Part shown: positions 24,649 through 36,802 of the stretch, in pieces
How positions within the stretch are numbered: position 1 is the stretch's first letter
How the letters are laid out: every line of letters begins with the position of its first letter
DNA from: Phylloscopus collybita
Taxonomy: Eukaryota; Chordata; Aves; Passeriformes; Phylloscopidae
Assembly (NCBI GenBank): GCA_027886175.1
Contig: JAJNNQ010000006.1
Span: 2,294,001-2,358,000, forward strand
Length of the DNA stretch: 64,000 nucleotides
Direction of reading: 5' to 3'
Position numbers and translations under genes: made by a program
Notes under the pieces: generated by a model
Databases searched by the model: none
What the model was told of the DNA's origin: nothing
What the model saw: the letters and a program-made list of their open reading frames with translations, nothing else

Positions 24649-24753
24649 GGGGTTTTTGTTGTGGTGGGTTTTTTTGTGGTTTTGGGGTGGTTTTTGTTTG
24701 TTTGTTTGTTTTTGTTTTTGTTTGGGTTTTTTTGTTGTTGTTGTTTTTTTTTA
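24649..24753 (+). repeat. G/T-only low-complexity tract
   Basis: About 105 bp made almost wholly of G and T, with runs ggggg, ggg, gggg and gtttgtttgtttg units. Several G runs could form a G-quadruplex on the + strand; the complement is C/A-rich. An open frame across it encodes only a Phe/Val/Gly-rich string and is not a gene. Confidence 0.85.
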
Positions 24754-25326
24754 ATCTGGCTTAATTTCTCTTCTTAATTTGGGAAGAATTTTGGCTATAT
24801 TAGCTAGGTGTAAGAATGGAAATATTCAGAATGAAGTGAGGAAAAATGTAAAATTAATCACTCTGCAAACATAGATATCAATATTTTTAGTCAGGCAACA
24901 AACAGGCAATGAAGACTCTTCTGGTTCTGTGACTAAGAGAGGGAATTAAGGAGATACTCTTTCCTCATTACATGCCCCAATGACACATTGCTGGCAGTTG
25001 GCCATTTATTTATCTGTGAGCACCAATGAGCTATAGCATCCAAACCATTTTGTATTTGCAAAACAGTCTTTGGCTGTCCGACTGCCTTGGCAGATGGTCC
25101 AAACACAGAATGGTGATGGAGGCTGAGTGAATGCCTGTGATTTCTGGCTTCTGGTTGCTTAAGGTTTGGTATCAATATACCATTAAGAAATGTTAAGACA
25201 TCTTTCCTGAGTGAGTAGCAAAGATCTGTATTCATTTCCTGACTTTTCCTGTAAGTTCTTAGGGGAAAAATAAAAATAATAATAAAAAACCACTGAAATT
25301 CTCTGTTTTATATATAGTCCAACTGA

Positions 25327-25351
25327 TTTTTTTTTTTTTTGGGGGGGGGGG
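25327..25351. repeat. T14 run joined directly to G11 run
   Basis: Fourteen T residues followed without a gap by eleven G residues. Run lengths are likely to be unstable and hard to sequence. Confidence 0.9.
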
Positions 25352-25766
25352 AACCCTTCTTATCTGAAAATAATATAGAGAAGAAATTAAAAAGGCTTGT
25401 GATGTCTAACCAGGTTGGTTGGTGAGGAGAGGGAAAATAATTGTAGCAGTAGGAACAAGCATCATCAGATAGGACAGAAGAGACCAAGCAGATAGTTTTA
25501 ACAAACAGTGTAAGAGAACTTCCTTAAAATAGACTTTGAAGATATTTATGGAAACTGGGAGAAGGAATGTCTTCTATTCTCTTGCCAAGTTCTGTAGCTG
25601 TACAATAATGTGCAACAGCATGTAACACAGAATGCTGTTTTGATAGGCGGTCTCTTTAGGAGCGACTGGTCCCAAAGAAAAGAAACCAAAAGTTATGAGT
25701 TTGTTAGCTTGAAGGTATCTTTGCCAATTAATGAAGTCAAACTGCTTTCAGTGGCTGTAAATCACT

Positions 25767-25820
25767 AAGAAAGAAAGAAAGAAAAAAAGAAAGAAAGAGA
25801 GAGAGAAGAAGGGAAGGAAG
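25767..25820. repeat. GAAA/GA simple repeat (pure purine tract)
   Basis: aagaaagaaagaaagaa, then aaaaaagaaagaaagagagagag and gaagggaaggaag: an all-purine microsatellite of about 54 bp. No SINE tail or other element adjoins it. Confidence 0.93.
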
Positions 25821-26471
25821 CTTGCACTGTCTGTATTTTGCTGTGATGCTACATTGTCACACTTCAGCATTTTCTCTTCCTTGCTGTGGTCCACGTATTT
25901 CTTCCTTAGATAAAAGATACAGAAATTAAGAAATTAGTCCAAGGCAAGCAAATGTGGCTTTTGAAGATGTTCCTGTCTTTTCTCTAGATCGTACTGGCAA
26001 TGGGATGCTCTCATGTCTGTGTTCCTTTGCCTTTGTTCATGTGAGAAGTGGTAAGATAAACAGAAATAATTTCCAGAACTTTAATTGCGTGGTTAACGAG
26101 CCACAGTGAGCTACTGACAGGAGTTCCTTTAAGGGGTGCTGTCACAATCTGCCTGATCCGAAGAAAGCAAAGAAGAGATGGCTTGGATATATCTTACATA
26201 ATTCAGACTGGAAAACTTTGCCTTTTGAGGCTGTGTTATATGCTTTGCTTCTTATTTTATGATACTGCTTAGATTGTGTCTGTATTAGTAGTCCAGAAGG
26301 CTAAAGTTTTGTGATTTAAGAAGGGATTAAATATTTTAGCAAGGAAATACTTTCTGCAAGAGAGTATTCAGATATATTTTGTTGGAAAAATGCAGTTGTC
26401 TAAATTATTTATTCCATATCATTTCTGGTTAATAAATGTAAAACTTCATTTGTTCCTACATTATTTGACAG

Positions 26472-26580
26472 ACTGCCATTACCAGATCATAAGTTTGTGG
26501 GCTACTGGAAAGTTGATCAGCCAGGAAATGCACAAAAGAAAATGCTGTGTCCATCAGAAACTCAAAAAATAGATGTAAAG
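26472..26580 (+). CDS. VWA8: VWA8 exon 6 in window: linker after the third ATPase module
   Basis: 109 nt; the first base completes the glutamate split with exon 5, then 36 codons. It encodes LPLPDHKFVGYWKVDQPGNA, then KMLCPSETQKIDVK. The match to human is clear but weaker than in exons 1-5 (GYW, LCP and ID-K positions shared), which fits a linker under less constraint than the ATPase core. Acceptor gacag, donor gtttgt, ending at a codon boundary. Confidence 0.92.
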
Positions 26581-27522
26581 GTTTGTCTTTAAATTTTTTT
26601 TTTCATGTAATACTGGTTTTATGTATTGGGATGTGACAAATCTAAAATGTGATTAATTTCTTCTGGAAAAAGAAGTTATGGTCCTTGTCATTTTTCTTGG
26701 AGTTTTTACACTGACTTGAAAAATTACCATTTTTCTGTACCTAGCCCTCACAGTGTAAGATATGCTTGAAAATCAGTAAGCTTGGCCAGAAATTCTTGAA
26801 AAGTAGTATTTATAAGGATATTGAAAATACCTTATCTGAAAAAAAAAGTTGTAGCTGTTTTGGATGTTTGGAGATGGCCAGTTACAGGCCCCAGATCTCA
26901 ATTTTTGAGTAAGATCAGAGACTGAAAAGATAGCTTGTTTTTGTTTCTATTTTGCCTGCAGCTAAAGTCTTATGGGTCTTTGGCACTGGCAAGTTTGAAT
27001 CTGAACCTTTGATACAATTTGATCTGCAGCCAAAGTTTCTAAGTCCTTTTCAGCTCTGAGCTCTTGGCTCGACTTCAGTAATTATTACGCCAGTGAGTAA
27101 GGAAAAACCTGTGCTTCTAATGTGGTGTATGGATGAGATTTCAACTTTATATAATAAGAAATGGCCATATGATTTCTTTGAAACAGAAATATTCTGGTAT
27201 TTTCCTTATATAAACTGTGTTTTATCAGTACATGATACCTCCTTGTGCTACTAAGTGATAATGGTTTCCAATCAGGAAAAGACTAAAGAGAGGAGACACG
27301 AGGTTTCTGTACAGTAAAGAAAATGGTAGTATGGACATACAGAAAGTTTATAGAAAAGGCATTTCCTTTTCCCTTTAATTTGTTTAGTAATAAATAAAAA
27401 AACCCCTATTTAGTAGTTTTTTATTGTTAATAGTATTACAACATGGAGAAGACTTCTATATTTTTATAAAGAATGGGGAATGGAATATTTTAGGCAGTCC
27501 TCATGGCTATTATTTGTTTTAG
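26581..27522 (+). other. VWA8: VWA8 intron (942 bp)
   Basis: From gtttgt to tttag. Nothing recognised beyond short homopolymers. Confidence 0.85.
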
Positions 27523-27661
27523 GGCCCTGTGTACTTAAATATTCAAGGCTTTCCACTGGAACGACATGAAGCCAGGTCCATCAGTTTCACAGAAGAACTT
27601 GCTTTTTGGACACTGCCTTTAGATGAAATTAACTTAGTTTGCGATGTCACGGTAACAAAAG
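27523..27661 (+). CDS. VWA8: VWA8 exon 7 in window: start of the middle region
   Basis: 139 nt, phase 0 at the start, one base of a glutamate at the end. It encodes GPVYLNIQGFPLERHEARS, a SFTEELAFW segment and LPLDEINLVCDVTVTK. The human equivalents (GPALINIQEYPIERHEERS, IPLDEINIICDI) align without gaps as I recall them. From here the protein enters a roughly 500-residue part of unassigned domain; the alternating hydrophobic pattern suggests beta strands (inference). Acceptor tttag, donor gtaaag. Confidence 0.94.
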
Positions 27662-28499
27662 GTAAAGTAAGAAAAGCAACTGACTTTTGTAATGATCTGC
27701 AATGTTACAAAGAGGTGAGATGTACTGGAGATGAGGAAGGACTGGGCTGTTGACTTAGTAAGTGTTTGCCAGTAGCCAGTGGCAGAATATAAAAGGGCAA
27801 TCTGAGGTATTTCAAGTGTAGTAACAACTCTCCAGTGCATTTACAGTAGTGTGTATTTCTAGATATGCTTGCAGTAAAGTATAGGAATAATACTAGGGAA
27901 TGTAATATGGGAATTAAAAATATAGAGTAGGGGAGTGAGCTATAGGAATAACAGCTTTTTTCCACTTTTTTTATAATAGTAGGTGAAATACAAAAATAAA
28001 CCACTAAAATTGGTGCATAATTCTACTGAGTCATTGTCATCGTAGTAAAGATATGCATCTTTCTCAAACTAAGAGAAAGGTGTGTGATTAAAGTAGAGCA
28101 CAACCACAAAATTGCAAGTTTGTTAAATTTGTGAGTTCAACACTGTGTTACTTGACAAAAACAAATCTTTGACTTTTCCTCTACCAATTCAGTTCTAATA
28201 CAAATCTTTTAGCTTGGAGAGTGCTGCACTTTTTTTACTCTGTGCTCCTACTGATTGTTTCTCACTGAGCCAAACCTGCCTTAGTTACCTCTGCAGCTTA
28301 TGTCCCAGAGGGAATTGCACCATTGGAAATATTCATGAATGTTTTTAGGGTTCATCATTAAGCATGCCTTGATGCCTTAAGTTTTTAGCTTTTATATTTT
28401 TCAGATCCTATACTGTGTTGGTGTATAACTCTGAACTCCATATAAAGTATTAGTCAGCTCTCTTCACATTTTGGTCACACAAAACAATCCTTCCAGGCC

Positions 28500-28827
28500 T
28501 GAGAACCAAGGTCACCCTCAAAGCTTCAGGCCTCAAAAATTATAAACAAAAGTGAATTGGGGAGGGGTGGGGGGGTGGGGAGGAGGAGCAAACTGGGGGA
28601 ATATGACTTCATTACCTGAAGCTGTAATTGGACAATTAGCCTCTGATATGCAAATAGACCAAACTTTTATCTGTCTGAAAAACTCGTGACCATCATCCAT
28701 TTTGGGTATAACCTCTGTGAGGTTTTTGCACTGCCCAAGGTGTATCTGTTAAAGGCCTTTAATAAATAGCTACTTTATTCTCTAGCTCTGTCTAGCCTCT
28801 GTTCTAGGTAGCCTTTCCACGCCATCA
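28500..28827 (+). mobile_element. Solo LTR-like element of an avian endogenous retrovirus (probable)
   Basis: About 328 bp bounded by TG (tgagaaccaagg) and CA (gccatca), with a G-rich block, gaatatgacttcattacctg, gatatgcaaatagacc, and near the right end an AATAAA at 28761-28766 followed by tagctactttattctctagc and gctctgtctagcctctg. This order is typical of an LTR read on the + strand (U3, then poly(A) signal, R/U5). It resembles an LTR family I know from several bird genomes; I am not sure of the family name. I could not see matching target-site duplications at these edges. No internal retroviral genes are present, so it looks like a recombined solo LTR. Confidence 0.6.
28559..28587 (+). other. 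Canonical G-quadruplex-type motif
   Basis: Four or more runs of at least four G separated by single bases (gggg-a-gggg-t-ggggggg-t-gggg, then aggagg), all on the + strand inside the LTR-like element and within the sense VWA8 intron. Confidence 0.9.
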
Positions 28828-29394
28828 GCCTAAACATTATTAGGTATTATAAATAGATCTTTAATGATCAATACTGGAATGCTGCTCTTTGTACTTGGAG
28901 TCCAATTTACAAATACATAGCAGATTTTCATTGAAACAAAACAGAAATTAGGTAGCTTTGTATTAATTTCAAGAGTTGTCTGAAATTATTCAAGAAGGTG
29001 GTTTATGTGAAAAGTTCTGTACAGTGTTTGCATTCAACCTATGTTTAATTGTTAAATATATGATTTTAAAGGGAGGATAGGATAGAGAAAGAAGAAGAAA
29101 CAAGATATAAACAAACAAAATCAGATGAACATACTAGCAGCTGGCAGACACTGCAGTCATGCCTACACAAATGTGTATTGGACTACTTGTTTAGAGTTAA
29201 TAGTGGTGTGACAAGCTTCTGCCTGTTAACATTTAGTTAATATCAAGAGATCTTTTCTCTTTATCTCCCTTGTCAACAGTGGTAATTTTTCAGTACTTTT
29301 TGCTATATCATCTGCCAAGTTTATGATGTATTTATTTCCAGAAGAGAAATGCACTATGTCAGTAGCCTTTCACTATTTTGTTTTCTCATTTCAG

Positions 29395-29597
29395 AAGAGG
29401 AACATGGAAATGTTCTTTATGTTACTACATGCAATCCTGTTTCCTTGTACTTCATGAACATTTCTAGTAAGACTGGATACTTTGTGGATCTTTATGACCT
29501 CTTCCCAAGAACAGTTGGAAGTGTCTGGCAACCTTTTGTGACTGCAGCACCACTGGGAAATCCACTTAAAGGTCAAGTGGTTCTACATGAAGAGGAG
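29395..29597 (+). CDS. VWA8: VWA8 exon 8 in window: middle region
   Basis: 203 nt; two bases complete a glutamate, then 67 codons ending at a codon boundary. It encodes EEHGNVLYVTTCNPVSLYF, then SKTGYFVDLYDLFPRTVGS and PFVTAAPLGNPLKGQVVLHE. The match to human VWA8 is strong in the CNP-SLYFMN, FVD--D-FPRT and APLG-PLKGQVVLHE blocks. Repeated short strand-like segments separated by turns suggest a beta-rich fold, possibly propeller-like, though I see no standard repeat signature. Acceptor ttcag, donor gtaaaa. Confidence 0.95.
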
Positions 29598-32500
29598 GTA
29601 AAAAGAATTAAATTCCAGCTAAATGTTTAATCATGAATAAAGTAGTATCATGAAGGTATGTCACTGGGGACACTACTTCTATAGACTGGACAAGGCTACC
29701 TCCTGCTGAGTTTCTCTCTTTCACTGTACTTGTAGCTTGGGAGTTGCCTTCAGCTTTAGTTTTTAAATTGAGATTTTCCTCTTGTGCTCTTTAGCTGGAC
29801 AATGTCCTCTTCTGTTTTTGAAGATGAGTTCTACCTGCTTGTCTTCTCTTACTGATAGAGGGAGATTGGCTTTTTGGGAGAGAGGGGGAGAGTGGGTCAA
29901 GTTCAGGAGTCTCAGTCAAACAGCTTATGTTTGCAAAGTACAGAGTAGTGTTTTATGTGAACGTAAGTTCTGCTTCAATCTTGTCCCCCTTTTTACTTTC
30001 AACTAGTATAAAAAAGAGACATTTTCTGAGTCACCAAGTAAAATGTTGCTTGTGTTTGCTCCATATTTGTTTTGTGAATCCTTGTATTTCTTCTTCTGTA
30101 ACCTGTGAAGTCTTGAGACTAGAAGGAAAACTAGGTAAGCCTTGACATCAGCAATGCAAAATGAGAACCACTAACAATTTCAGTGTTAGTTTGACTCAAA
30201 TGCTTTTTTAAAGACAACTGTTGCATACTTTGCTCTTTCCCTTGCTATCTGTGAGCTGATTATAACACTTCAGATTTAAAACTTCTTTGCCCAGGGGTGG
30301 GAAGAGACAACAGTATATACTGGGCAGCTGCTGTTAATTTTTTAGCATTAATAATATTTTATTACGCTACCTGCCAGTTGTTGTTGTTTGATGCGGGCCA
30401 TTATTAAATCTGGTCATTATTGTTGGCTGATTTTTGCTTTCTTTGAATTTCTTCTGTCAGTTTTTCAGTAGGTGAGAGACTTCAGTCCAGAAGAACCTTT
30501 CCTACATTGAGTTGAGGTGTTAATTGTTTTCAGTCATTCTGCAATAATGTTGTTCCAGGAACATTTGTCAAGTGTTGGTGCCACTTGCTGGTGTCAGATG
30601 CTGCAGTTAAGCTCAGTGCCTAATGAGAAACACAATTCTTCTGCCTTTAGTAGAACTGCCTATGCAGGTGCAGCTGCCTACTGGATACTTTCCAATGCAA
30701 ACTGGAAACAATATTATTCTGAGGTTACCTGCTTGTTGAAGAGCTATAGAAATACCATTTGGGCTATTTTGAGGTACACATAGCACTTTTTTTGGTTCTA
30801 AATAATTCTTGCCTTCCTTCAATGAAGTTGATGCAGGAAACTAAACAGATGGCAGTCTGTCTTGTATCTAAGAATGTTTAGAACGTCTCACACTTTTTAA
30901 TATAAAGCCAGCAATATTCTTTGCATTCCAAATCTCCAGAATTCCCACCATTTTGTTTTTAACCAAATCACAGTGGCATCTGGTGTCAGAAATGAAGACT
31001 ATTCTGTGAAGCTTTAGGTTGTTATCTCAGAGTCTGGTATATTCCTCATGGAATATGCCTTTTAGTGATGGTACGGTAGATACATTTTTTAGACTCTGAA
31101 ATAAAATTTGTTCTGTGGAGAGACTGTGGTAGTTCAGTGTCCCTTTTCAGATGACTTCAGTCACACTGTAACCTCATGTTTTACTCTGACAAAGCTTAAA
31201 TATTGCCAGTTTCAGACTTGCCTTTCTTGGCAAGTGCTACAGGTGAATACATTTGTCTTTAAATAAGCCTGTTTTACACTGGAAAATAACACAGAATTAA
31301 AATATTCTGAATGTTTTGCATTATCTTGGGACATTTTATGTGTTTTTACCATTAAGGCAGACCATATTCACTGTTTCTGAAAATACATTTAATTTAATTA
31401 CAAACTTGTTTGCAAAAAGTCATATTCTTAGGGTACCATTCAAAAGTAATTTTAGACTTCTTGAGAACTTAAGCAAGTAACTTAGAAAACAAAAAAAGAA
31501 GAATAATATTCTCTTGTATGTTGCATGCTCATATCCATGGACTGACTACATTGGTAATTTATTTGGAATTGGTTCTCAAGTGAGGCACTAAAACAAAGGT
31601 TAGATGGGTGCTGCTGTTGTAGTCTTCACAGCCACTGCTATCCTTCCTTATGTTCGGGTTCAAGTGTTAGGATCTCTAGTTCCCACTGAAACAAAAGAGG
31701 GAGCCATGGAAAAATCATGTTCTCTGTGCACCTTTGAAATTAGGTTCCCTCCACCGTTGGTGTGTGCAAAATTTAATCCATTGTTATTGAAGTTAGCAGG
31801 TAAGCATATGGTCTAAGATAATCATCTGAGTACCTTCTGTATTTCCTGGGAGAATAAAGGTGACCTGAAGAGCATTTCATCTTAGCTAAAGTAGAAGATG
31901 TTTAATTGCCCTCTGGAAGTGCCTCTCTCTTTCCACTGTCTACAGAAGGAGGCTTGGCATATAATCAGGATGCCTGCATTTGGGCATCAAGTACTAAGAT
32001 CACTGGCAGGCATACACTCAGAACTTGCAGCAGTCACATGCTAAGAAAAGTAGTGGCACATCTGCATTTTGAGCAAGGCTACAAGGGCTAGGTAGTTGTG
32101 CCAGGGTAGATCAAACAAAACGAGAAAGACAAATAATATAAATAATGTATTTCATGCTTTAGAGATTCATCTGTGTTTAGTTGCAAAAAAGAGACTAAGA
32201 AGTATTAACAATATTTGTAGAAATAAGAACTTGCATTTATTAAATGAAAGGGGCCACTTGGCAAGTGCTATTTCATAGTAATCAATATAGCCCATTAATT
32301 AGACAATACCAAAACCAGCTTTTTCAATATTTTTCTTTTATAAAGGTCTTTGGACATTAATGTTTCTGACTAAGTTATAAAAAAAATAACAGTTTTAAAT
32401 GGATGATAACCTTATTGGAAAAGATAAAATTTTGATACTGTGGCTCTTCAGATAAACTTGTGTGTTTTATCTTGTTCCCAGATGACATCCATCTAGGTTC

Positions 32501-35500
32501 AGAAGAGCCCTCCAATGGAATAAAATGAAAATTCACCATATTTTTTGTCCTTTTAAGTAAAAATTTGCTGAAAGTAAACTCCTCAGGAATTTAACTTAAT
32601 GGCACAAGCGGGAGATTTATCTGATTTTAAGCCACATTTACATCTTCTTGGAAGAAAGGGTAGATGATTTTATTCATCATGGTGGCCATTGGTCTCAGTG
32701 AGTGTGAGCTGTTTTGACTTTATCTTTTTGTTTACACTAACTCACAGACTTTGAAAGGACTCTGCAGAAATCTCAAGTAACTTCTTTGTAAGATGGGAAT
32801 TGCATTCATTTTTCCAAAGCAGCAATGCCTCTGCCACCTGTCCTCCCGGCAAGTACTTCAGGGCCTACTCTTATTTCCTGCTAAAGTTTGTGCCTTCCAT
32901 ATGCACTTTTCCTTCTGCATCTATCACTTCTACTGCTTAGAACAAGTACAGACAGAAAAGGATTTTGGTAACTTTTATGCATGATTTTATATGGGGTTGT
33001 AGGAGCAGACTGCACATGGAGAATTGATTTGTCCATAAATTAACAGCACATTTCCAGGATTTTTTACAAGCACTTTACTGTGTTGAGAGTCTACAACTGG
33101 ACAAACAGAGTAACCTACAGTCAAACTCAGGGAGCACAACAAGCTTTGTTCAGGCAGTGTCCTGAGGCATCCTTTAACTCTGCTTTGATCTTTCTTGGTC
33201 AGGAAGTGGGGTGGGAGGGAGGGAAATGCTTCTCTGTCTCACCTGCTGCTGCAGTTCTGTCAAGGCTCTCTGATAGCAAGGGAGTGAGGGAGTCTGTGGC
33301 ACAGAAACTGACACAGAGATCCACCTCACTCACCACGTGTAGGAGATGGCACATTTTTTAAAAGAAGATTTCTTTTAACAGTTTGTGATCTGGCCTGAAG
33401 CACAAGTAAGGACCTGAGTATGGAAATACCAGTAATGTAATAGTAACCTCTATAACCTCCAGTCCCCACGATATTCTGATGTATGTCTTCAGAATAAAGG
33501 GTGTATTTTCTTATTTTCTTCAAAAACTAGTTCTCTTCTTTTTTTTTTTTTTATTATGTAAGAATTTCCTTTTCTATGAGTACACCTTATAATAAAGGTC
33601 TGCTTTTATAGAAATGTGTGCACCTTCTGTAGAATGGGACAAGGCTGATTTTCCATGAGCACAAAGCTTTACCACTACTTGTTCTCAGTTCAATGAAATC
33701 TCAAATACAGTGAAGCCTTCCAGATCATCTGAAAGACACCAGTTGCATTAATTAAACACCAGTAATCTACTTGCATACATTTCCCTACCTATGAAGATGT
33801 GATGGTTTGAGCCCCACTCCATAAATTCTTGCAGACTTTTTCCAGTTGAACCTGATGGACAGTGTGTTTATGTTTGTACCTGTGCCTAATATTTACAGTG
33901 TCAGGATTGCTGTTTCTATCCCTGAAGGGATTCTTGAGTAGATCTAATAGAAAAAGGTGGGACAGGAGGCAAGAGGATATATGATTACCCTGTCAAGCTA
34001 AGGATGAGCCTCAGTCTGAAGCAGACAGTGTGTTTGCAAGCTTGCCTGCTCAGGACATGAACATGGAGGGCAGAACAGATCAAAACTGACAGTGAGTTTG
34101 GGGAGAAGAATACAAGAATGTTAAACTGAGTTATTTGCACTGTCCCACTCTGAAACTTTCCCAAACTCTCCCCTCTTGTCTGCAAAACCATAAAGAACAA
34201 TTTCCCATTCCAGAAAAATGAAGTCACAGCCCTGTTTGGTTTAAGAACTTTTTAGGGGGAAATGCTAGCTAAAATAAAAACAGCAGTAAGGAAAGGGAAA
34301 CTTGGTAACTAAAAATAAAGACACACCACTTCACAAGATTGGTTATTGCATCTGTCCAGAGTTTGGAATTCCAGACATTGGGGTCGGGAGGTCACCCAAA
34401 GGTTACTTTTCTCCCAGTCAAGAACAAACAGAGCAGAATTGCACACCAACGTCTTCTCCCAGCCCACTTGAAGAGTTGCCAGAGCTGCTCTTGGATGTGT
34501 TCACAAGTGACGCAAAAATCTATTCTTAAACACAGACAGAATATACATCAGTCACTTAGCACAGAAGGAAACCATTAACATCAAAAGGGGTGGAGTAGAG
34601 AAGCTTTTTATACTACCAACTGCTCTCATAAATTTAACACTAAGTGGAAGAATGTAATTGATTCATATGTGTTCTTTATCTCACGTGGAAGGCTAATGCT
34701 ATTTGAGAATTGTGTAAATGAAGTATGGCAGAAAACCAAAATCCAAAGCAAGTGTCCTATTTTTTTCCTGAACCATATTTCTATAATTTCAGTTTGTAGT
34801 ACATAAGCAAGCTTCTTTTTTTAGAAATATTGAACTTGAATTGAAATTCTCAAATGCTCCAAATAATACGATAATACTTTAAATACTTTACCATATTTAG
34901 TTTCAAGTTACTGTCATTATTAAAGTTAACTCTCACAAGTATTTCTAGTGAAAGTATGAAGAGTACCCAAGAAGAACAAAACTGCTGTGACTCAGATTGT
35001 TTGTATTTGTTTTATTTAGGGGAATTTGTGGGAATTTATGTTTTACTTCCTTAACGTCTATTGTGCGTTATTGCACATGTTGTACGTAGGCAGTTTACTT
35101 TTAGTAAGTCCTTGCAGAACCTAATGTCCTTGCAGAATTGAACGTTTCCTTGAATGGCAAACAAAAAGTTGAACCCAAGGCTTTATTACTTACTCCTTTG
35201 TGCCTTTTGAATTTCATTTGATGCAGTTAAGGTTGGCCCTGAATGACTATTGTCTTGAATTCTTAGTTAAACACATTAGGAGCAGCTATAGTACTTTGCA
35301 AAAAGAAATGTTTAAAAAGTCCCCATCGTTTGGTAGCGTGTCTTGACCCTTGGGAATCGAGTAACAAATGAGAAATCTGAAGTTCAAAATTTAGCACACT
35401 ATTTTTTCTTGTGATGCATGGAGATATGCACCATCCCATCTGCTTCTGGTCTCCATCCTCTTCAGTCATCCTGCTGTCCTCCAATAGCTGTCCTACCTCT

Positions 35501-36062
35501 GACACTATAGGCTGTCAGAGAGTGCAGGTCTCAGAAGGATTGTCACACCTTGGCATATTTAATAAGCTCCACAATATCAGAAGTATGAACTTGGAGAGAA
35601 AGTACTAAGCCATTTCTTCTTTCACCAGTTTGTCACCTTCAGTGGGACTTATGCAATTGGTGCAACAGAAAATCGGTAAGAAAACATAAAAAATGAAATA
35701 TTTTAGTGACTTGGAAGCACTAATTGGTATGTCTCTTATCTGTAGCTGCATCTTAGACATGTAAGCCATACTAGTCCAGTTCCTAGAGGTTATGCAGAAG
35801 TGAATGTGAGATGTATAGAGAAAAAATGCTATGGACAAGCTGCAATGTCACTCCAGCCCTTGCATGTACTTAACCTCTTCAATTCAGTTTCTCCATGAAC
35901 TTTGAAATGAACCAAGAAAATCCAGGTTATGTTTTGCAACAAAATCTAGATCATCTTTTCAAAATATCCTAAGTGGCTCGAGTTGCAGAAGTGCTTCAGG
36001 TAGATTTGTTATAGTCTCTTAAACGAACTTGAGATGTACGTGGATCTGCGTTTCATTTACAG
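29598..36062 (+). other. VWA8: VWA8 intron (6,465 bp)
   Basis: From gtaaaa to ttacag. I see no interspersed repeat that I can name and no RNA gene. A T-run of about 14 lies at 33539-33552. Open frames of 60-100 codons scattered here (for example 30517-30783 and 33080-33361) have no recognisable similarity and lack exon-like context. Confidence 0.8.
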
Positions 36063-36179
36063 AGCAATGTTGTTTTGTTGCTGGATACAAGCAACGGTGC
36101 CCTTCGCCGACTTCTGCTCTCACCGGATGCTCAAGACTCTCCTAAGAGAACGTCTTGGTGGAGCAACAAGGAAGACATG
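36063..36179 (+). CDS. VWA8: VWA8 exon 9 in window: middle region
   Basis: 117 nt, exactly 39 codons, phase 0 at both ends, so skipping it would keep the frame. It encodes SNVVLLLDTSNGALRRLLLS, then a variable hydrophilic part with WWSNKEDM. The LLLDT and RRLLLS strands match human (SNVILLLDTTGRALHRLIL as recalled); the following ten or so residues differ strongly. Acceptor ttacag, donor gtgagg. Confidence 0.93.
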
Positions 36180-36639
36180 GTGAGGAATAGCACCTGCCCC
36201 TATACTAAGTTTTTTTAAAAGCAAATGTCAGTATTGGAAAAACAGGATCATTAAGTTTTTCCTGGTTTTAGAGCCCAAGCATTTAATTGTTTACTCTTAC
36301 ATATATTTAAATGTCTTACACATAAAGTAGCATTGTTACGGAATATTGATGTAAAAAATATAAAATTTTTTTTGAAGATGTGTGCCTTTAAAATATCCCT
36401 TTTTAGGGCTAGAACTGGAAATAATGGAATATTTTGTTACAACAAATTATGTCCAAAGTAATGAACTCAGTTATTGTACAATTTTTGACTAGGAACAAGG
36501 CAAGCTAGATAGCGTTTTGAGAGGTAATTAAAGCTGGATTCTTCTTTATAAAAAGAAAAAAACTAGTACACTTTCAGAGGAGTCAGGGGAACTCACTGGG
36601 ACAAATCTAACGATTACTGACTATCATATTTCTATACAG
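36180..36639 (+). other. VWA8: VWA8 intron (460 bp)
   Basis: From gtgagg to tacag; nothing recognised. Confidence 0.88.
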
Positions 36640-36704
36640 AGCAACTACAAAATGTGCCGAGAGTTTTCACACAAAAACTGGCTGGTATTCTACAAAGAAA
36701 CAGG
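36640..36704 (+). CDS. VWA8: VWA8 exon 10 in window: middle region
   Basis: 65 nt, phase 0 at the start, two bases of a glycine at the end. It encodes SNYKMCREFSHKNWLVFYKE then T-G. The YKMC-EFSHKNWLVFYKE core is nearly identical to human. It is the shortest exon here and is separated from exon 11 by only 98 bp. Acceptor tacag, donor gtgaga. Confidence 0.95.
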
Positions 36705-36802
36705 GTGAGAGTAAATTATATCTTGTATTAAATTGATTTATATCAGGTTTCCTTGTGTATATCCCTATCTGATTATTCTTTTCTTGTCTTCCAATTTTGT
36801 AG
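36705..36802 (+). other. VWA8: VWA8 intron (98 bp)
   Basis: The smallest intron seen here, gtgaga to ttgtag, with a pyrimidine-rich 3' part and a plausible branch region near ctgattat. Large introns flank this exon pair, so exons 10 and 11 probably behave as one splicing unit. Confidence 0.93.

Larger units (their letters stand above)
17861..26471 (+). other. VWA8: VWA8 intron (8,611 bp)
   Basis: From gtaaga to gacag. Contents in order: in-frame stop at 17862-17864 and AATAAA at 18121; CR1 tails at about 18519-18790 and 19037-19222; a 21-bp pyrimidine-rich duplication at 21638-21679; C13 at 22207-22219; a G/T-rich tract at 24649-24753; T14G11 at 25327-25351; a GA-rich simple repeat at 25767-25820. 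I recognise nothing else in the long gaps, including 19223-21630 and 22223-24640. Confidence 0.85.
27662..29394 (+). other. VWA8: VWA8 intron (1,733 bp)
   Basis: From gtaaag to ttcag. It contains a solo-LTR-like element at about 28500-28827 with a G-quadruplex-type stretch; the rest is unremarkable AT-rich sequence. Confidence 0.85.

Noticed and set aside
24558..24764. Open frame encoding a Phe/Val/Gly-rich string.
   Set aside because: Produced by the G/T-only low-complexity tract.
31640..31700. Possible tRNA B-box-like word (gggttcaagt).
   Set aside because: No matching A box, no cloverleaf stems and no terminator at the right spacing.
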